Source: a bacterium (GTDB lineage: Bacteria > Patescibacteriota > Patescibacteriia > JACPHY01). Taken from it: a DNA stretch of 54,468 nucleotides. The stretch is taken from the NCBI GenBank assembly GCA_030647005.1, contig JAUSKG010000008.1, positions 1 to 54,468 of the forward strand, read 5' to 3'. Shown piece by piece: positions 33,728 through 42,570 of this stretch. Positions within the stretch are counted from its first letter, which is position 1. Every line of letters begins with the position of its first letter. The position numbers were made by a program, and so were the translations under genes. The notes beneath the pieces were generated by a model, which made no database searches, was not told the DNA's origin, and worked only from the letters and a program-made list of their open reading frames with translations.

Positions 33728-34776
33728 AGGACGACCGACAGTGCTGCGCGAAGCGACGCGGCAAACGCACGTGGGCCAAACTGTGACAGTGCGCGCGTGC
33801 ATCCAACGGTACCGAGCGCACGAGCGCGGTGATGATCCTCGAGCAGCGAGGTAATCGCCTGTGCTGCGGCCAGGGGGTCTCCTGGCGCAACGAGGAGCCC
33901 GGTTGTTCCATGGACGACGGCATCCGGCACGCCGCCGCTCTGCGTGCCAACGACGGGGAGTCCGAATGCACCGGCTTCGATGTACACGATGCCGAATCCC
34001 TCGATGTCACCGTCCGCACGTTCCTCCGGAAGCATCGCGAAGACATCCGCCGCAGCGTACCACTGCGCGAGTGCTGCATCATCGGCAGTGGTGACAACGC
34101 ACGGTACGCGCACGCGCTCCGCGTGCGCCACGAGCGTCTGCGCGAGCGGCCCACTGCCAACGATGGTGAGATGTGCACGCGGGACGTGCTGTCGCACACG
34201 TACCATCGCGTCAATGAGCGACTCCATGCCCTTGCGCGGGATGAGGCGACCGACGGAGAGGACGAGCGGGACATCGCCGACACCGAGTGCATCGCGTGCT
34301 GCACTGCGCGCGATGCCTGCGCGAGATGCGATGGGGCCGAGCGGGGGCGACACGATGACCACCTGCTCCGACGATGCGCCGACGCGACGCGCGAGCCCAG
34401 CGGTTGCCGCACTGTTCACGATGACGCGCGTTGCACCGCGAAGGATGCGCGCGGCTAACCACCGCTTGCGAGGAGTCCGCAGCGCATTCGCGAGGTCAAG
34501 CCCGTGACAGATGACGCTGTACGCCCCGCGGAAGGTCCGTGCGCGGGTCCACGCGACGGTCCCGAGTGGGAGAATCTCGCCCACGATGAGGTGCGTGCGC
34601 GGGTCGAGGCGCAGGGCTTTGGGGATGAGCGTCGTCCAGCGCACCGTGGGGTTGCAAACCTCCACGGTGCAGCCATCGCCACCGAGCGCATCGGCTACGG
34701 CTCCATGGTAGCGCGCAGCACCGCCAACCCGCGGCGGGTAGTCAAACGTGAGGAGATGGAAAGATGGGTACGTCAT
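33724..34776 (-). CDS. Family 4 (GT-B) glycosyltransferase
   Basis: A 350-residue GT-B enzyme. The N-terminal domain has FDYPPRVGGAARYHGAVADA (glycine-rich acceptor loop) and VICHGLDLANALR. The C-terminal domain begins LVLSVGRLIPRKGMESLIDA and carries ADGDIEGFGIVYIEAGAFGL, the EGFGxxxxEA nucleotide-sugar motif. It overlaps the flippase stop (ATGA) upstream and the GT2 start downstream, so flippase-GT4-GT2 form one coupled operon. Confidence 0.92.
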   Translation of the reverse strand: MTYPSFHLLTFDYPPRVGGAARYHGAVADALGGDGCTVEVCNPTVRWTTLIPKALRLDPRTHLIVGEILPLGTVAWTRARTFRGAYSVICHGLDLANALRTPRKRWLAARILRGATRVIVNSAATAGLARRVGASSEQVVIVSPPLGPIASRAGIARSAARDALGVGDVPLVLSVGRLIPRKGMESLIDAMVRVRQHVPRAHLTIVGSGPLAQTLVAHAERVRVPCVVTTADDAALAQWYAAADVFAMLPEERADGDIEGFGIVYIEAGAFGLPVVGTQSGGVPDAVVHGTTGLLVAPGDPLAAAQAITSLLEDHHRARALGTVGCTRALSQFGPRAFAASLRAALSVVL

Positions 34777-36293
34777 ACGGACGCCGGACGAAACGTGCGA
34801 CGAATTTTTTGGATATCAGCGAACGAGATACCGCCAAGGAGGACGAGCGCGACAACGTAGAGCACCACACCCACGCCAATGAGCGCAGCGAGGGGGAGTT
34901 CATGGAGGAGCGCGATACCCGCAGTCATCACGAGGCACGCTGCCGTCGTGCGCAGAAACGGATCCAACACGGCATGCGCAGCATAGTGCACGTTGCGCCG
35001 GAGTGCGACGAGATTCACCGCAAAGAGCGTTACCGAGGAAACGAGCGCGGAGATCGCGGCACCCACTGCCGCGAATGGCGGAATGAGCACGATATTCGCG
35101 ATCACATTCACGACCGTCGCGATGGCGAGGAGCTTCGTGTTGAGCGTCTGGCGGTCAATCGCATTGAGGAGATTCCCCGCTGGAAAATTTGCAAAGATGA
35201 ACGGGAGTGCTGCGATGAGGATGATGAGCGGGACGACCGAGGCGCGAAAGGCCTCTCCGTAGAGGAGTGGGATGATGCGGTACGCGAGTGTGCCGATGCC
35301 GAATGCGATCGGAAGCGCAACGATCCAGAGCACACGGAGTGCCTGTGTGAAGAGCGTGCTGAGTTGCTGCCGATTACGCGTTGCGAGCGCACTCATCGCC
35401 GGATAGAGCGCGCCCATGAACGCGAGGGGAATGAACTGGAACGCGAACGTAATCTTAAACGCCACGCTGTAGATCCCCACCGTCGCAACGGCGACACCGC
35501 TCGCCGCGAGGAGCGTCCGGAGGAGGAACGTGTCCATGTACGTGTAGACCCGTGCGAGACCGCCCGCGATCGCGAACGGCGTTGCCATCGCGAGGATACT
35601 CCGCCAGGTCTCACCGAGTGAACGACGTGCACGCGCGCGCCACGCTCGCTCACGCACCGTGCCGAACACCGCAATGGCGATGTGTGCGATGCTCGCGACA
35701 AGATACGGCACGAGGAGCCAGATCGGCGCGATGGGCCTCCCGATCGTGAGGAGTGGCGTCGCTCCCGCGTTGATTCGGAGATCAGCGAGGAGGACGAGGA
35801 TGCCGATACCGGTCACCGCGAGCACGAGCTGCCCCACCGCGAGGCCGATCGCCTCGTAGCTCACCCGCTGCAACCCGCGCAGGACGGCGTAGCACCCGAG
35901 ATGGATGGAATCGAGCACCATGACGACGGTCGCAAGGCCGATCATCTGCCGCGTCGCATCATCGTGATTGAGGACGTACGAGAAGAGCGTGACAACACCG
36001 ACAACCACCACGGTGGACATCGCCCTGAGCGCGAATGCACTCACGACGTACGACGCGGTCCCTTCGCGATCCTTCGCGGTCTCGCGCGTGAGCACGGGTG
36101 CGATCCCCCAGTCGGCGGCGACCGCGAAAAGCGCAGTGAATGCGAGTGCGAAGAAGTACTGCCCCGTCCCCTCCTGCCCAAAGGCCATCGCGACGACCGT
36201 GAAGTAGCCAAAGGAGATGAGCTTCTGGAGGATGGAGCCAATCGTGAACCACGCAGTGTTCCGCGCGATACGTTGTGCGGCGTGCTCGTCCAT
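34773..36293 (-). CDS. Oligosaccharide flippase (Wzx/MOP family)
   Basis: A 506-residue membrane protein with about 14 helices. It starts RIARNTAWFTIGSILQKLIS as polysaccharide-biosynthesis flippases do, followed by FGQEGTGQYFFALAFTALFA and LLTIGRPIAPIWLLVPYLVA. YGEAFRASVVPLIILIAALP and NFPAGNLLNAIDRQT fall in the usual places. It should move lipid-linked glycans across the membrane for the ligase/polymerase-like protein. The ATG at 36293 is chosen; the open frame continues 108 codons upstream but runs across the rpsI terminator. Confidence 0.88.
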   Translation of the reverse strand: MDEHAAQRIARNTAWFTIGSILQKLISFGYFTVVAMAFGQEGTGQYFFALAFTALFAVAADWGIAPVLTRETAKDREGTASYVVSAFALRAMSTVVVVGVVTLFSYVLNHDDATRQMIGLATVVMVLDSIHLGCYAVLRGLQRVSYEAIGLAVGQLVLAVTGIGILVLLADLRINAGATPLLTIGRPIAPIWLLVPYLVASIAHIAIAVFGTVRERAWRARARRSLGETWRSILAMATPFAIAGGLARVYTYMDTFLLRTLLAASGVAVATVGIYSVAFKITFAFQFIPLAFMGALYPAMSALATRNRQQLSTLFTQALRVLWIVALPIAFGIGTLAYRIIPLLYGEAFRASVVPLIILIAALPFIFANFPAGNLLNAIDRQTLNTKLLAIATVVNVIANIVLIPPFAAVGAAISALVSSVTLFAVNLVALRRNVHYAAHAVLDPFLRTTAACLVMTAGIALLHELPLAALIGVGVVLYVVALVLLGGISFADIQKIRRTFRPASV

Positions 36294-36318
36294 GTACCCA
36301 CAGCGTAGCAGAATACGA

Positions 36319-36348
36319 ACGACCGCGCCGAGATGTCGGCGCGGTCGT
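36319..36348 (-). terminator. Terminator of the ribosomal protein operon
   Basis: A 13-bp stem ACGACCGCGCCGA / TCGGCGCGGTCGT with a 4-base loop, 9 bases after the rpsI stop; minus-strand tail TCGTATTCTG. Confidence 0.7.
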
Positions 36349-36357
36349 GGTGCTGTC

Positions 36358-36774
36358 CTAGCGCTTGGACCACTGTGGTGCGCGACGTGCCTTCTTGAGA
36401 CCGGGCTTCTTGCGCTCCTTGATTCGTGCATCACGGGTGAGGAATCCGACCTTCCGCAGCGCACGGTGAAACGTCGGGTTGAGCTTCTGGAGACCGCGCG
36501 CGATGCCGAGCCGTGTCGCATCCGCCTGTCCACGCAATCCGCCTCCGCGGACGAGTACCGAGATGTCCAGTTTATCGCTCTGGCCAACCGCCTCGAGCGC
36601 CTGCGTACAGACCGCACGCGCGGCGATGGTCGTGAAGTACTCGGTGTACGGCTTGCCGTTCACCGTCATGGTCCCGGACCCGTTCTTCGTGATGCGCACG
36701 CGCGCGGTCGCGGCCTTCCGACGTCCAACGGACTGGAGCGGAAGATCCTGAATGGGAGTAGGTGTGATACTCAT
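36358..36774 (-). CDS. rpsI: 30S ribosomal protein S9 (uS9)
   Basis: 138 residues. SVGRRKAATARVRITKNGSG is the family start, GGGLRGQADATRLGIARGLQ the conserved middle, and LTRDARIKERKKPGLKKARR with the terminal SKR the tail that reaches P-site tRNA. It overlaps the rplM stop by 4 bases and ends the operon. Confidence 0.97.
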   Translation of the reverse strand: MSITPTPIQDLPLQSVGRRKAATARVRITKNGSGTMTVNGKPYTEYFTTIAARAVCTQALEAVGQSDKLDISVLVRGGGLRGQADATRLGIARGLQKLNPTFHRALRKVGFLTRDARIKERKKPGLKKARRAPQWSKR

Positions 36775-37139
36775 ACGTCAATGCGGAGCCGCCGGAGCAT
36801 GTGCCGACGCAGCGTGTTCGCCGGCAGCATGAGACGAACCGCGTCATGGAGCACGCGAGCTGGATCGCGATCCCACCGCGTCTGGAGGAGCTCGCGCTTG
36901 AGACCGCCCGGGTAGTGCGAGTGTTTCATGTACTCCTTCTGCTCGAGCTTCTTGCCGGTGAACCGCGCACTGCGGAGGTGTACGATGCGCACGAAATCAC
37001 CCGCATCAATATGCGGCGTAAACGTGGGCTTATGCTTCCCACGGAGGAGATGCGCAACCTCCGTCGCAATACGTCCGATGGTTCGACCGGTTGCGTCAAT
37101 CGTGTGCTCGCCGCGAGTGATGGGATACTGCTTTGCCAT
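36771..37139 (-). CDS. rplM: 50S ribosomal protein L13 (uL13)
   Basis: 122 residues from the ATG at 37139, shorter than the usual ~142. TIDATGRTIGRIATEVAHLL and LRGKHKPTFTPHIDAGDFV are diagnostic, and YMKHSHYPGGLKRE matches the central loop. The C-terminus stops after LPANTLRRHMLRRLRI, lacking the usual final ~15 residues. A TTG 5 codons upstream, overlapping the rplQ stop, is a less likely start. Confidence 0.96.
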   Translation of the reverse strand: MAKQYPITRGEHTIDATGRTIGRIATEVAHLLRGKHKPTFTPHIDAGDFVRIVHLRSARFTGKKLEQKEYMKHSHYPGGLKRELLQTRWDRDPARVLHDAVRLMLPANTLRRHMLRRLRIDV

Positions 37140-37150
37140 ACGCGTCGTAA

Positions 37151-37501
37151 TCAAACGAGTTCGATAACGGACTCCTCAGCGCCGTCGCCCGCACGCTGCC
37201 CGATCTTTGTGATCCGCGTGTACCCGCCTGCCCGCGTCTGGTACTTCGGGCCGAGTACCTCGAGGAGCTTCGCAACAACCTTCGGGTGGCGCAGCGATGC
37301 GAGGAGCCGTCGGCGCGTCGCGAGGCCCGGCGTCCGCGCGAGCGTGATGCTCTCCTCCACAATGGGACGCACCGCCTTTGCCTTCGCCGTGGTGGTACGC
37401 ACGCGCTCGTGGAGCAGAACACTCTCCGCGAGGTTGCGTAGGAGCAACCCTCGCGGTCCGGTCTTCCGATCGAGCGTGATTTTTGATTTCCGGTGGCGCA
37501 T
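37151..37501 (-). CDS. rplQ: 50S ribosomal protein L17 (bL17)
   Basis: 116 residues. The start MRHRKSKITLDRKTGPRGLL and LRNLAESVLLHERVRTTTAK are characteristic. YTRITKIGQRAGDGAEESVI matches the conserved C-terminal strand. The ATG at 37501 is preferred to a GTG two codons upstream. It directly follows rpoA, the usual order. Confidence 0.97.
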   Translation of the reverse strand: MRHRKSKITLDRKTGPRGLLLRNLAESVLLHERVRTTTAKAKAVRPIVEESITLARTPGLATRRRLLASLRHPKVVAKLLEVLGPKYQTRAGGYTRITKIGQRAGDGAEESVIELV

Positions 37502-37506
37502 ATCCA

Positions 37507-38334
37507 CTACACGGTTTCCGATTCATCATCACCCGCAGATGCCGCAGGGCCTTGCAGCGTATCCTCAACGATGGACTCGCCTCCCACCGGCTCCAGAACA
37601 CGTTGTTCCGATTCCATGAGAGATTCCACAGGTGCCTCCGTCTCCTCCGGTGGGTGTACGATGAGCGCAAAGTGATTGATGAGCACCTCTGCACCGCGTC
37701 GCACCGCCTCCTCGGGCGTGATCGTCCCGTCGGTCTCGACGGTGAGGACGAGGCGGTCGTAGTTCGTGATCTCGCCGACGCGGGTATTCTCCACACGGAA
37801 CCCAACGTTGCGCACCGGAGAGAACACCGAATCGAGCGTCATCGTGCCGAGCGGTGCGCGCTCCTTTCCACGGACATCCGCCGCGACGTAGCCGCGGCCG
37901 CGCTCGGCCGAGATCTCCATGCGCAGTGTTGCTCCATCTGCGGTCAGCATTGCAATCTGGAGCTCCGGGTTCACAATCTCGACATCGGCCTGCGGTGTAA
38001 TCGCCGCAGCAGTCACCGGTCCCTTCCCTGATGCTTCGAGGACGAGGCGGACGGGTTCGTCCGAGAAAATCTTCAAACGGAGCTGCTTGAGGTTCATGAG
38101 GAGCTCGAGCGCATCCTCCTGGACATGCGACAGCGCCGCGAACTCATGGGAGATGCCGTCAATCTTCACCGCAGTGACGGCTGCGCCCTCAAGGGACGAT
38201 AGGAGTACACGTCGCAACGCGTTGCCGAGCGTCGTTCCATACCCAAAGTAGCACGGTTCGATCGTCACCGTGGCCTCGTTAGGTTGCTCACCGGGCTGCC
38301 AGTGAAATGTGGACGGGAGAATGAATTGATCCAT
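37507..38334 (-). CDS. rpoA: RNA polymerase alpha subunit lacking the C-terminal domain
   Basis: 275 residues against ~330 in E. coli. The N-terminal dimerisation domain is complete: EPCYFGYGTTLGNALRRVLL, LLSSLEGAAVTAVKIDGISH, EFAALSHVQEDALELLMNLK, and EVLINHF near residue 225. After that comes an acidic tail (PPEETEAPVESLMESEQRVL ... DDESETV) with no trace of the helical alpha-CTD that binds UP elements and activators. No frameshift is visible, and rplQ starts immediately, so the short form looks genuine. The ATG at 38334 gives the normal start. Confidence 0.95.
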   Translation of the reverse strand: MDQFILPSTFHWQPGEQPNEATVTIEPCYFGYGTTLGNALRRVLLSSLEGAAVTAVKIDGISHEFAALSHVQEDALELLMNLKQLRLKIFSDEPVRLVLEASGKGPVTAAAITPQADVEIVNPELQIAMLTADGATLRMEISAERGRGYVAADVRGKERAPLGTMTLDSVFSPVRNVGFRVENTRVGEITNYDRLVLTVETDGTITPEEAVRRGAEVLINHFALIVHPPEETEAPVESLMESEQRVLEPVGGESIVEDTLQGPAASAGDDESETV

Positions 38335-38429
38335 ACGGTACGTCAGGGAACAAAGAACCGTTGGGCGGAGAACCGGGGTGCTGCTGGAGCACGACACCGT
38401 TCTCTGTCCATCGGTGCGAAGTTCACGCG

Positions 38430-39041
38430 CTAGCGTGAGTAGAACTCAACGATGCTCTGTGTGCGAAAGACCGGCTGTGCGTCCTTGATCTCCGGCATGC
38501 GAATGACCCGTCCAGAATGCGTCGCGGGTTCTGCCGCGAGCCACGCCGGAATGGAAATCGCCGCCGCAACCTGCGCGTAGTCCTGGAACATACTCGATGC
38601 CTTCTTCCGCTCACGGATACCGATGACATCATCAACCTTCACGGTGTAGGACGGAATATTCAGTTTCTTTCCGTTGACGGTGATGTGTCCGTGGCTCACG
38701 GCCTGACGAGCAGCGGCGCGCGTCTTCACGAAACCGAGCCGGAAGACGACGTTGTCCAGCCGACGCTCGAGCTTGGCGACGAGGAGCTCAGACGTGTTCC
38801 CCTCAACGCGCAGCGCGTCATCGTAGTACTTCCGGAGCTGTCGCTCCATAATGCCGTAGATCATCCGCAGCTTCTGCTTCTCGAGGAGCTGTGCGCCGTA
38901 CTCCGTCACCTTCTTCCGAAGGCGCGGCCCGTGCATGCCGGGCGGGTAGGATCGACGCTGCGATGGACAGCGAGCCGCATCGCAGAGTTTTTCCCCTGCG
39001 CGACGGCAGACACGATGTTTTGGTCCGAGGTAGCGACCCAT
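38430..39041 (-). CDS. rpsD: 30S ribosomal protein S4 (uS4)
   Basis: 203 residues. GRYLGPKHRVCRRAGEKLCD opens the protein, KQKLRMIYGIMERQLRKYYD follows, and RLDNVVFRLGFVKTRAAARQ then VSHGHITVNGKKLNIPSYTV is the S4 RNA-binding domain. Three cysteines near the N-terminus do not form the four-Cys zinc site of some homologues. A TTG five codons upstream is an unlikely start. Confidence 0.97.
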   Translation of the reverse strand: MGRYLGPKHRVCRRAGEKLCDAARCPSQRRSYPPGMHGPRLRKKVTEYGAQLLEKQKLRMIYGIMERQLRKYYDDALRVEGNTSELLVAKLERRLDNVVFRLGFVKTRAAARQAVSHGHITVNGKKLNIPSYTVKVDDVIGIRERKKASSMFQDYAQVAAAISIPAWLAAEPATHSGRVIRMPEIKDAQPVFRTQSIVEFYSR

Positions 39042-39077
39042 AGGAGACAGTGACAAACTGACTACTTCAAAAAAACA

Positions 39078-39596
39078 CTAAATCCGACGTGGCTTGGGCG
39101 GACGACACCCGTTGTGCGGAATCGGCGTGGTGTCAGCAATGCTCAGAACGTTGATCCCATTCGCATGCAACGCGCGAACCGCCGACTCCCGGCCCGAACC
39201 GATTCCACGAACAAAGACATTCACCTCCTTGAGTCCGATCTGCTCGATCTTGCGGACGACATCACGCACGACGATGCTCGCAGCGTAGGGCGTTGCCTTC
39301 TTTGGGCCACGGAAGCCGCACACGCCAGCACTCGACCACGCGATGGTGTTCCCGAGCGGATCGGTGAGTGTGACGACCGTGTTGTTGAACGATGCCTTCA
39401 CGTACAGGTTTCCCCGCGGCGTCTGCTGACGCGGTTTCCGCGAGCGACTCCGCACCTTCGCTTTCTTCGCCGGTGCCTTCGCATCGCGTGCGTCAAGCAA
39501 CTCATCCGCCGCGGCCTGCTCCGTCGCCGGATCAGGACGTGTGGGGATATCGTCCTGCTGCTCCGGCGCTGCTTCTTGGGTGATAGGATCTTCCAT
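39078..39596 (-). CDS. rpsK: 30S ribosomal protein S11 (uS11) with acidic N-terminal extension
   Basis: 172 residues; the usual length is ~130. The core is normal: GNLYVKASFNNTVVTLTDPL, AWSSAGVCGFRGPKKATPYA, VFVRGIGSGRESAVRALHA and the end TTPIPHNGCRPPKPRRI. The first ~45 residues (EDPITQEAAPEQQDDIPTRP onward) are acidic, then become Lys/Arg-rich (AKKAKVRSRSRKPRQ) where the core begins. The ATG used is the only one upstream of the core, so the extension is real. Confidence 0.96.
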   Translation of the reverse strand: MEDPITQEAAPEQQDDIPTRPDPATEQAAADELLDARDAKAPAKKAKVRSRSRKPRQQTPRGNLYVKASFNNTVVTLTDPLGNTIAWSSAGVCGFRGPKKATPYAASIVVRDVVRKIEQIGLKEVNVFVRGIGSGRESAVRALHANGINVLSIADTTPIPHNGCRPPKPRRI

Positions 39597-39611
39597 GTGT
39601 CCAATGATCCG

Positions 39612-39998
39612 TTAGGTCTTGTCGAGCTTCTTACGGCCGCTTCCCATCGTTGAACGCTTGTTGCCGCGTACGGTGCGCGAGTTCGTCTTGGTGCGCTGTC
39701 CGCGAGCCGGCAACCGTCGCGCGTGCCGCATCCCGCGGTAGCACCCGATGTCACGCAACCGCTTCACGTTGCCCATCTGCTCACGACGGAGTTCTCCCTC
39801 GACGCGGTACTGCTTCTCGATCAACCCGCGGAGGGTCTGCACCTGACTGTCCGTGAGGTCCTTCGTTTTTGTCTGCGGTGCGATGCCGGACTCCGTGAGG
39901 ATACGCGCAGCACGCGAGTGGCCGATCCCAAAGATCGACGTCAGTGCGATGCAAATGTGCTTCTCGTTCGGAAGTGTGATTCCAGCAATGCGTACCAT
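39612..39998 (-). CDS. rpsM: 30S ribosomal protein S13 (uS13)
   Basis: 128 residues. VRIAGITLPNEKHICIALTS then IFGIGHSRAARILTESGI, RLRDIGCYRGMRHARRLPAR and GQRTKTNSRTVRG are family signatures. The ATG at 39998 gives the standard N-terminus. It lies 38 bases after rpmJ. Confidence 0.97.
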   Translation of the reverse strand: MVRIAGITLPNEKHICIALTSIFGIGHSRAARILTESGIAPQTKTKDLTDSQVQTLRGLIEKQYRVEGELRREQMGNVKRLRDIGCYRGMRHARRLPARGQRTKTNSRTVRGNKRSTMGSGRKKLDKT

Positions 39999-40036
39999 AG
40001 GTTTCACGTGCGCAGTCCCGAGGGGTGCCTCATGCA

Positions 40037-40150
40037 CTATCCCTGTCGCTGCTTATGCCGTTTTGTCGCGCAGATAACATACAGCCGTCCTCTCCGGCGG
40101 ACGAGCTGGCAATCCTTGCATCGTTTTCGGACGGACGCCTGTACCTTCAT
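40037..40150 (-). CDS. rpmJ: 50S ribosomal protein L36 (bL36)
   Basis: 37 residues, exactly the family length. [20 protein letters not shown] followed by [17 protein letters not shown] has the zinc ligands Cys11, Cys14, Cys27 and His32. It starts 4 bases after the infA stop, its usual partner. Confidence 0.95.
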   Translation of the reverse strand: MKVQASVRKRCKDCQLVRRRGRLYVICATKRHKQRQG

Positions 40151-40154
40151 ACCA

Positions 40155-40460
40155 TCAGTACCGATAGATGATGCGCCCACGTCGCAGGTCATACGGCGTG
40201 AGCTCGACCCGTACCTTATCACCCGGGAGAAGACGGATGCGGTGCATACGCATGCGACCTGCAAGGTACCCGTTCACCTCATGTCCATTGTCTAGCTCAA
40301 CACGGAACGTGGTCGAAGGGAGTAATTCCCGCACAATGCCGTCCACGGTGATGAAATCCTTGCTCGGCATCGGTACGGACTCCACCTGCGTTGCACCTTT
40401 CCGTCCGCGTCGTTTCTTCGGTGACGACGAGCGACCCCCGCCGGAGCGTCTCTGTGCCAT
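40155..40460 (-). CDS. infA: Translation initiation factor IF-1
   Basis: The S1-like OB fold of IF-1 occupies residues 31-101: [60 protein letters not shown] and GRIIYRY. From the ATG at 40460 the protein has a 30-residue basic extension ([20 protein letters not shown]). A second ATG at 40370 would give a normal 71-residue IF-1. Neither has an SD. The extended form is kept because the extension is strongly biased to Arg/Lys, as expected of a real tail, and starts ~95 bases after the promoter. First gene of the ribosomal operon. Confidence 0.92.
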   Translation of the reverse strand: MAQRRSGGGRSSSPKKRRGRKGATQVESVPMPSKDFITVDGIVRELLPSTTFRVELDNGHEVNGYLAGRMRMHRIRLLPGDKVRVELTPYDLRRGRIIYRY

Positions 40461-40560
40461 AGGTACGACTCGTGAACCGCAATACCGTGAAGTACGTGAA
40501 CATTCCACTGTGCTCAACGTACAGAAAAAAACTCGGATACCGCTATCCGTCGTTACCCAC

Positions 40561-40589
40561 AGAATACGTGTCTGCGTTATACATGTCAA
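40561..40589 (-). promoter_or_regulatory. Promoter of the infA-rpmJ-rps/rpl-rpoA operon
   Basis: On the minus strand TTGACA (40584-40589), 17-bp spacer, TATTCT (40561-40566). It lies just beyond the alaS stop and gives a leader of ~95 bases. The strongest promoter-like match in the window. Confidence 0.8.
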
Positions 40590-40623
40590 CACTTCCAATA
40601 TTTTGGCTCCACTGAGCACTTTC

Positions 40624-42471
40624 CTATGCTTCCACTCTACTACCGGCAACTTCCACATGCGGACCTCCTTGTGTCACCACTGCGCGGATTCTCCGCACTC
40701 CCCTACTCACTGCCTCCTCCTTCGTGATGGTGAATGTACCGATCATACTCGTACGCGCCACGTGTGGCCCTCCGCAAATCTCGCGAGAGTACGCGCCATC
40801 AGCACTGCCGATCGTGTAGACCTTTACACGTTCCCCGAGTGCCGCATACGTATCGTCGAAAAGACCGATTGCACCCCGCGTTCTCGCCTCATCTGCAGTG
40901 AGGAGCTCATAGGAAACCGGAAGGTCGTCTACAATCTGCTGCTGCACGAGCTGCTCCACCACGCGGAGGTCTTCCGGCCGCACCTTCTCCGGGTGTGTGA
41001 AATCAAAACGCATGCGCTCCGGCGTGATGTTTGATCCCCGCTGCTCGACGTGCGCACCGAGCACACGACGGAGTGCCTCATGGAGGAGGTGTGTCGCGGT
41101 GTGGTAGCGGATGGACTGATCCGAGTGATCCGCGAGCCCGCCGATGAAGCGTTGCCCCTGCGCACTACGCGAACGTTCGGCGTGTGCTTCCGCCGCCAGA
41201 GCAAACGCTGCGCGGTCGAGCGTGAGCGGCGGATCGTGCTCGGTCGCAACATCCACCATCACCTCGAACGGGAACCCGTACGATTCGTAGAGCGTGAACG
41301 CATCGGCACCGGAAATCTTCGTCTCCCCGGATGGGAGCGCATCCGCGATCCTCGCGAACTGCCGCTCACCACGCACGAGCACTTCCCGAAATCGCTCCTC
41401 CTCCTCGCGCAGCTCAAAGAGGATGCGACTCCGATGCTCCTCAAGCTCCGGGTAGGCCGCGCGATAGTGCGCGATGATCTCCTCGGCGACCCGCACGGTC
41501 CATGCGGGTGCCTCAATCCCGAGTCGCTTCCCGGAACGTACCGCCCGACGAATGAGCTTCCGTACGACGTACCCCTGATCCACGTTCGATGGTGCCACCC
41601 CGAACGGATCGCCCACGATGAAGGTGGCGGCGCGCAGGTGATCCGCAACGATGTACCGCGCCCGCTCGTCCTGTTGCGTCGCGAGCGCGTCAATGACGCG
41701 GAGGATCGGACGGAAGAGATCTGTCTCGTACACGTTCCGCTTTCCCTCGAGCACCGTGAGGATACGCTCGAGACCCATGCCGGTGTCCACGTTGCGACGC
41801 GCGAGCGGTTCGTAGGTGCCGTTCGGCGTGCGACTAAACTCCATGAAGACGTTGTTCCAAACCTCCACCCACCGCTTGTCCTCGGGGTCAAATCGTTCCG
41901 GTGCCGCGCCATCTCCGGTCCAGACGAAAATCTCCGTGTCCGGACCCTGCGGTCCCGGGTTCTTCCCTCCGGCGGGCCACCAGTTCTCCCCCTTATCGAG
42001 CTGCACGATGCGCTCCTCGGGAATACCAAGCGAACGCCAAACCGCTGCGGACTCCTCATCGCGCGGACAATCCGCGTCGCCTGCGAACACGCTCACCGCG
42101 ATGCGCCGCGCATCAATACCAAACCACTCCGCACCGGTGAGGAGCTCAAAACTCCACCGAATGGCATCGGCCTTCCAGTAATCGCCGAGTGACCAGTTGC
42201 CGAGCATCTCAAAAAACGTGAGGTGCGTTGCATCACCCACTTCATCAATATCACCGGTGCGCACGCACTTCTGCACGTCCGCGAGTCGCGTCCCCGCCGG
42301 GTGCTCCTGCCCCATGAGGTACGGGACAAGCGGGTGCATGCCCGCGGTCGTGAAGAGCACCGAGGGATCATGCTCCGGGATGAGCGACGCAGACGCGAGG
42401 ATAGCGTGCCCGCGTTCTCGGAAGAATCGGAGGTACGTCTGTCGGAGGCGATCAGCGGTCCATGGTTCCAT
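40624..42471 (-). CDS. alaS: Alanyl-tRNA synthetase, short form without C-Ala domain
   Basis: 615 residues against ~875 in E. coli. The catalytic domain ([20 protein letters not shown] is its region; [20 protein letters not shown] and [20 protein letters not shown] are class II motifs) and the tRNA-recognition domain are complete. The editing domain is present: [16 protein letters not shown] (HxxxH) and [15 protein letters not shown] (Cys and His of the zinc site). The protein ends with the strand after that site ([11 protein letters not shown]), so the coiled-coil and C-Ala domain are missing. The start ATG at 42471 gives the standard N-terminus ([19 protein letters not shown]). Confidence 0.95.
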   Translation of the reverse strand: MEPWTADRLRQTYLRFFRERGHAILASASLIPEHDPSVLFTTAGMHPLVPYLMGQEHPAGTRLADVQKCVRTGDIDEVGDATHLTFFEMLGNWSLGDYWKADAIRWSFELLTGAEWFGIDARRIAVSVFAGDADCPRDEESAAVWRSLGIPEERIVQLDKGENWWPAGGKNPGPQGPDTEIFVWTGDGAAPERFDPEDKRWVEVWNNVFMEFSRTPNGTYEPLARRNVDTGMGLERILTVLEGKRNVYETDLFRPILRVIDALATQQDERARYIVADHLRAATFIVGDPFGVAPSNVDQGYVVRKLIRRAVRSGKRLGIEAPAWTVRVAEEIIAHYRAAYPELEEHRSRILFELREEEERFREVLVRGERQFARIADALPSGETKISGADAFTLYESYGFPFEVMVDVATEHDPPLTLDRAAFALAAEAHAERSRSAQGQRFIGGLADHSDQSIRYHTATHLLHEALRRVLGAHVEQRGSNITPERMRFDFTHPEKVRPEDLRVVEQLVQQQIVDDLPVSYELLTADEARTRGAIGLFDDTYAALGERVKVYTIGSADGAYSREICGGPHVARTSMIGTFTITKEEAVSRGVRRIRAVVTQGGPHVEVAGSRVEA

Positions 42472-42515
42472 ACAGCTCCCAGCGTATGCCATGCGACGAC
42501 GGTTTGCAACTATTC

Positions 42516-42570
42516 TTCGGCGCTCCCGCGCCAGCTTCGGAGGGATGGAGGCCTGAAGGCCTCCGCTACG
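42516..42570. repeat. Dispersed repeat, family A (copy 2)
   Basis: CTTCGGCGCTCCCGCGCCAG, then the palindrome GGAGGCCT ga AGGCCTCC and GCTACG. The stop codon of mnmA (TAG on the minus strand, 42566-42568) lies inside its GCTAC boundary, and the palindrome may act as the gene's 3' hairpin. Confidence 0.75.
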
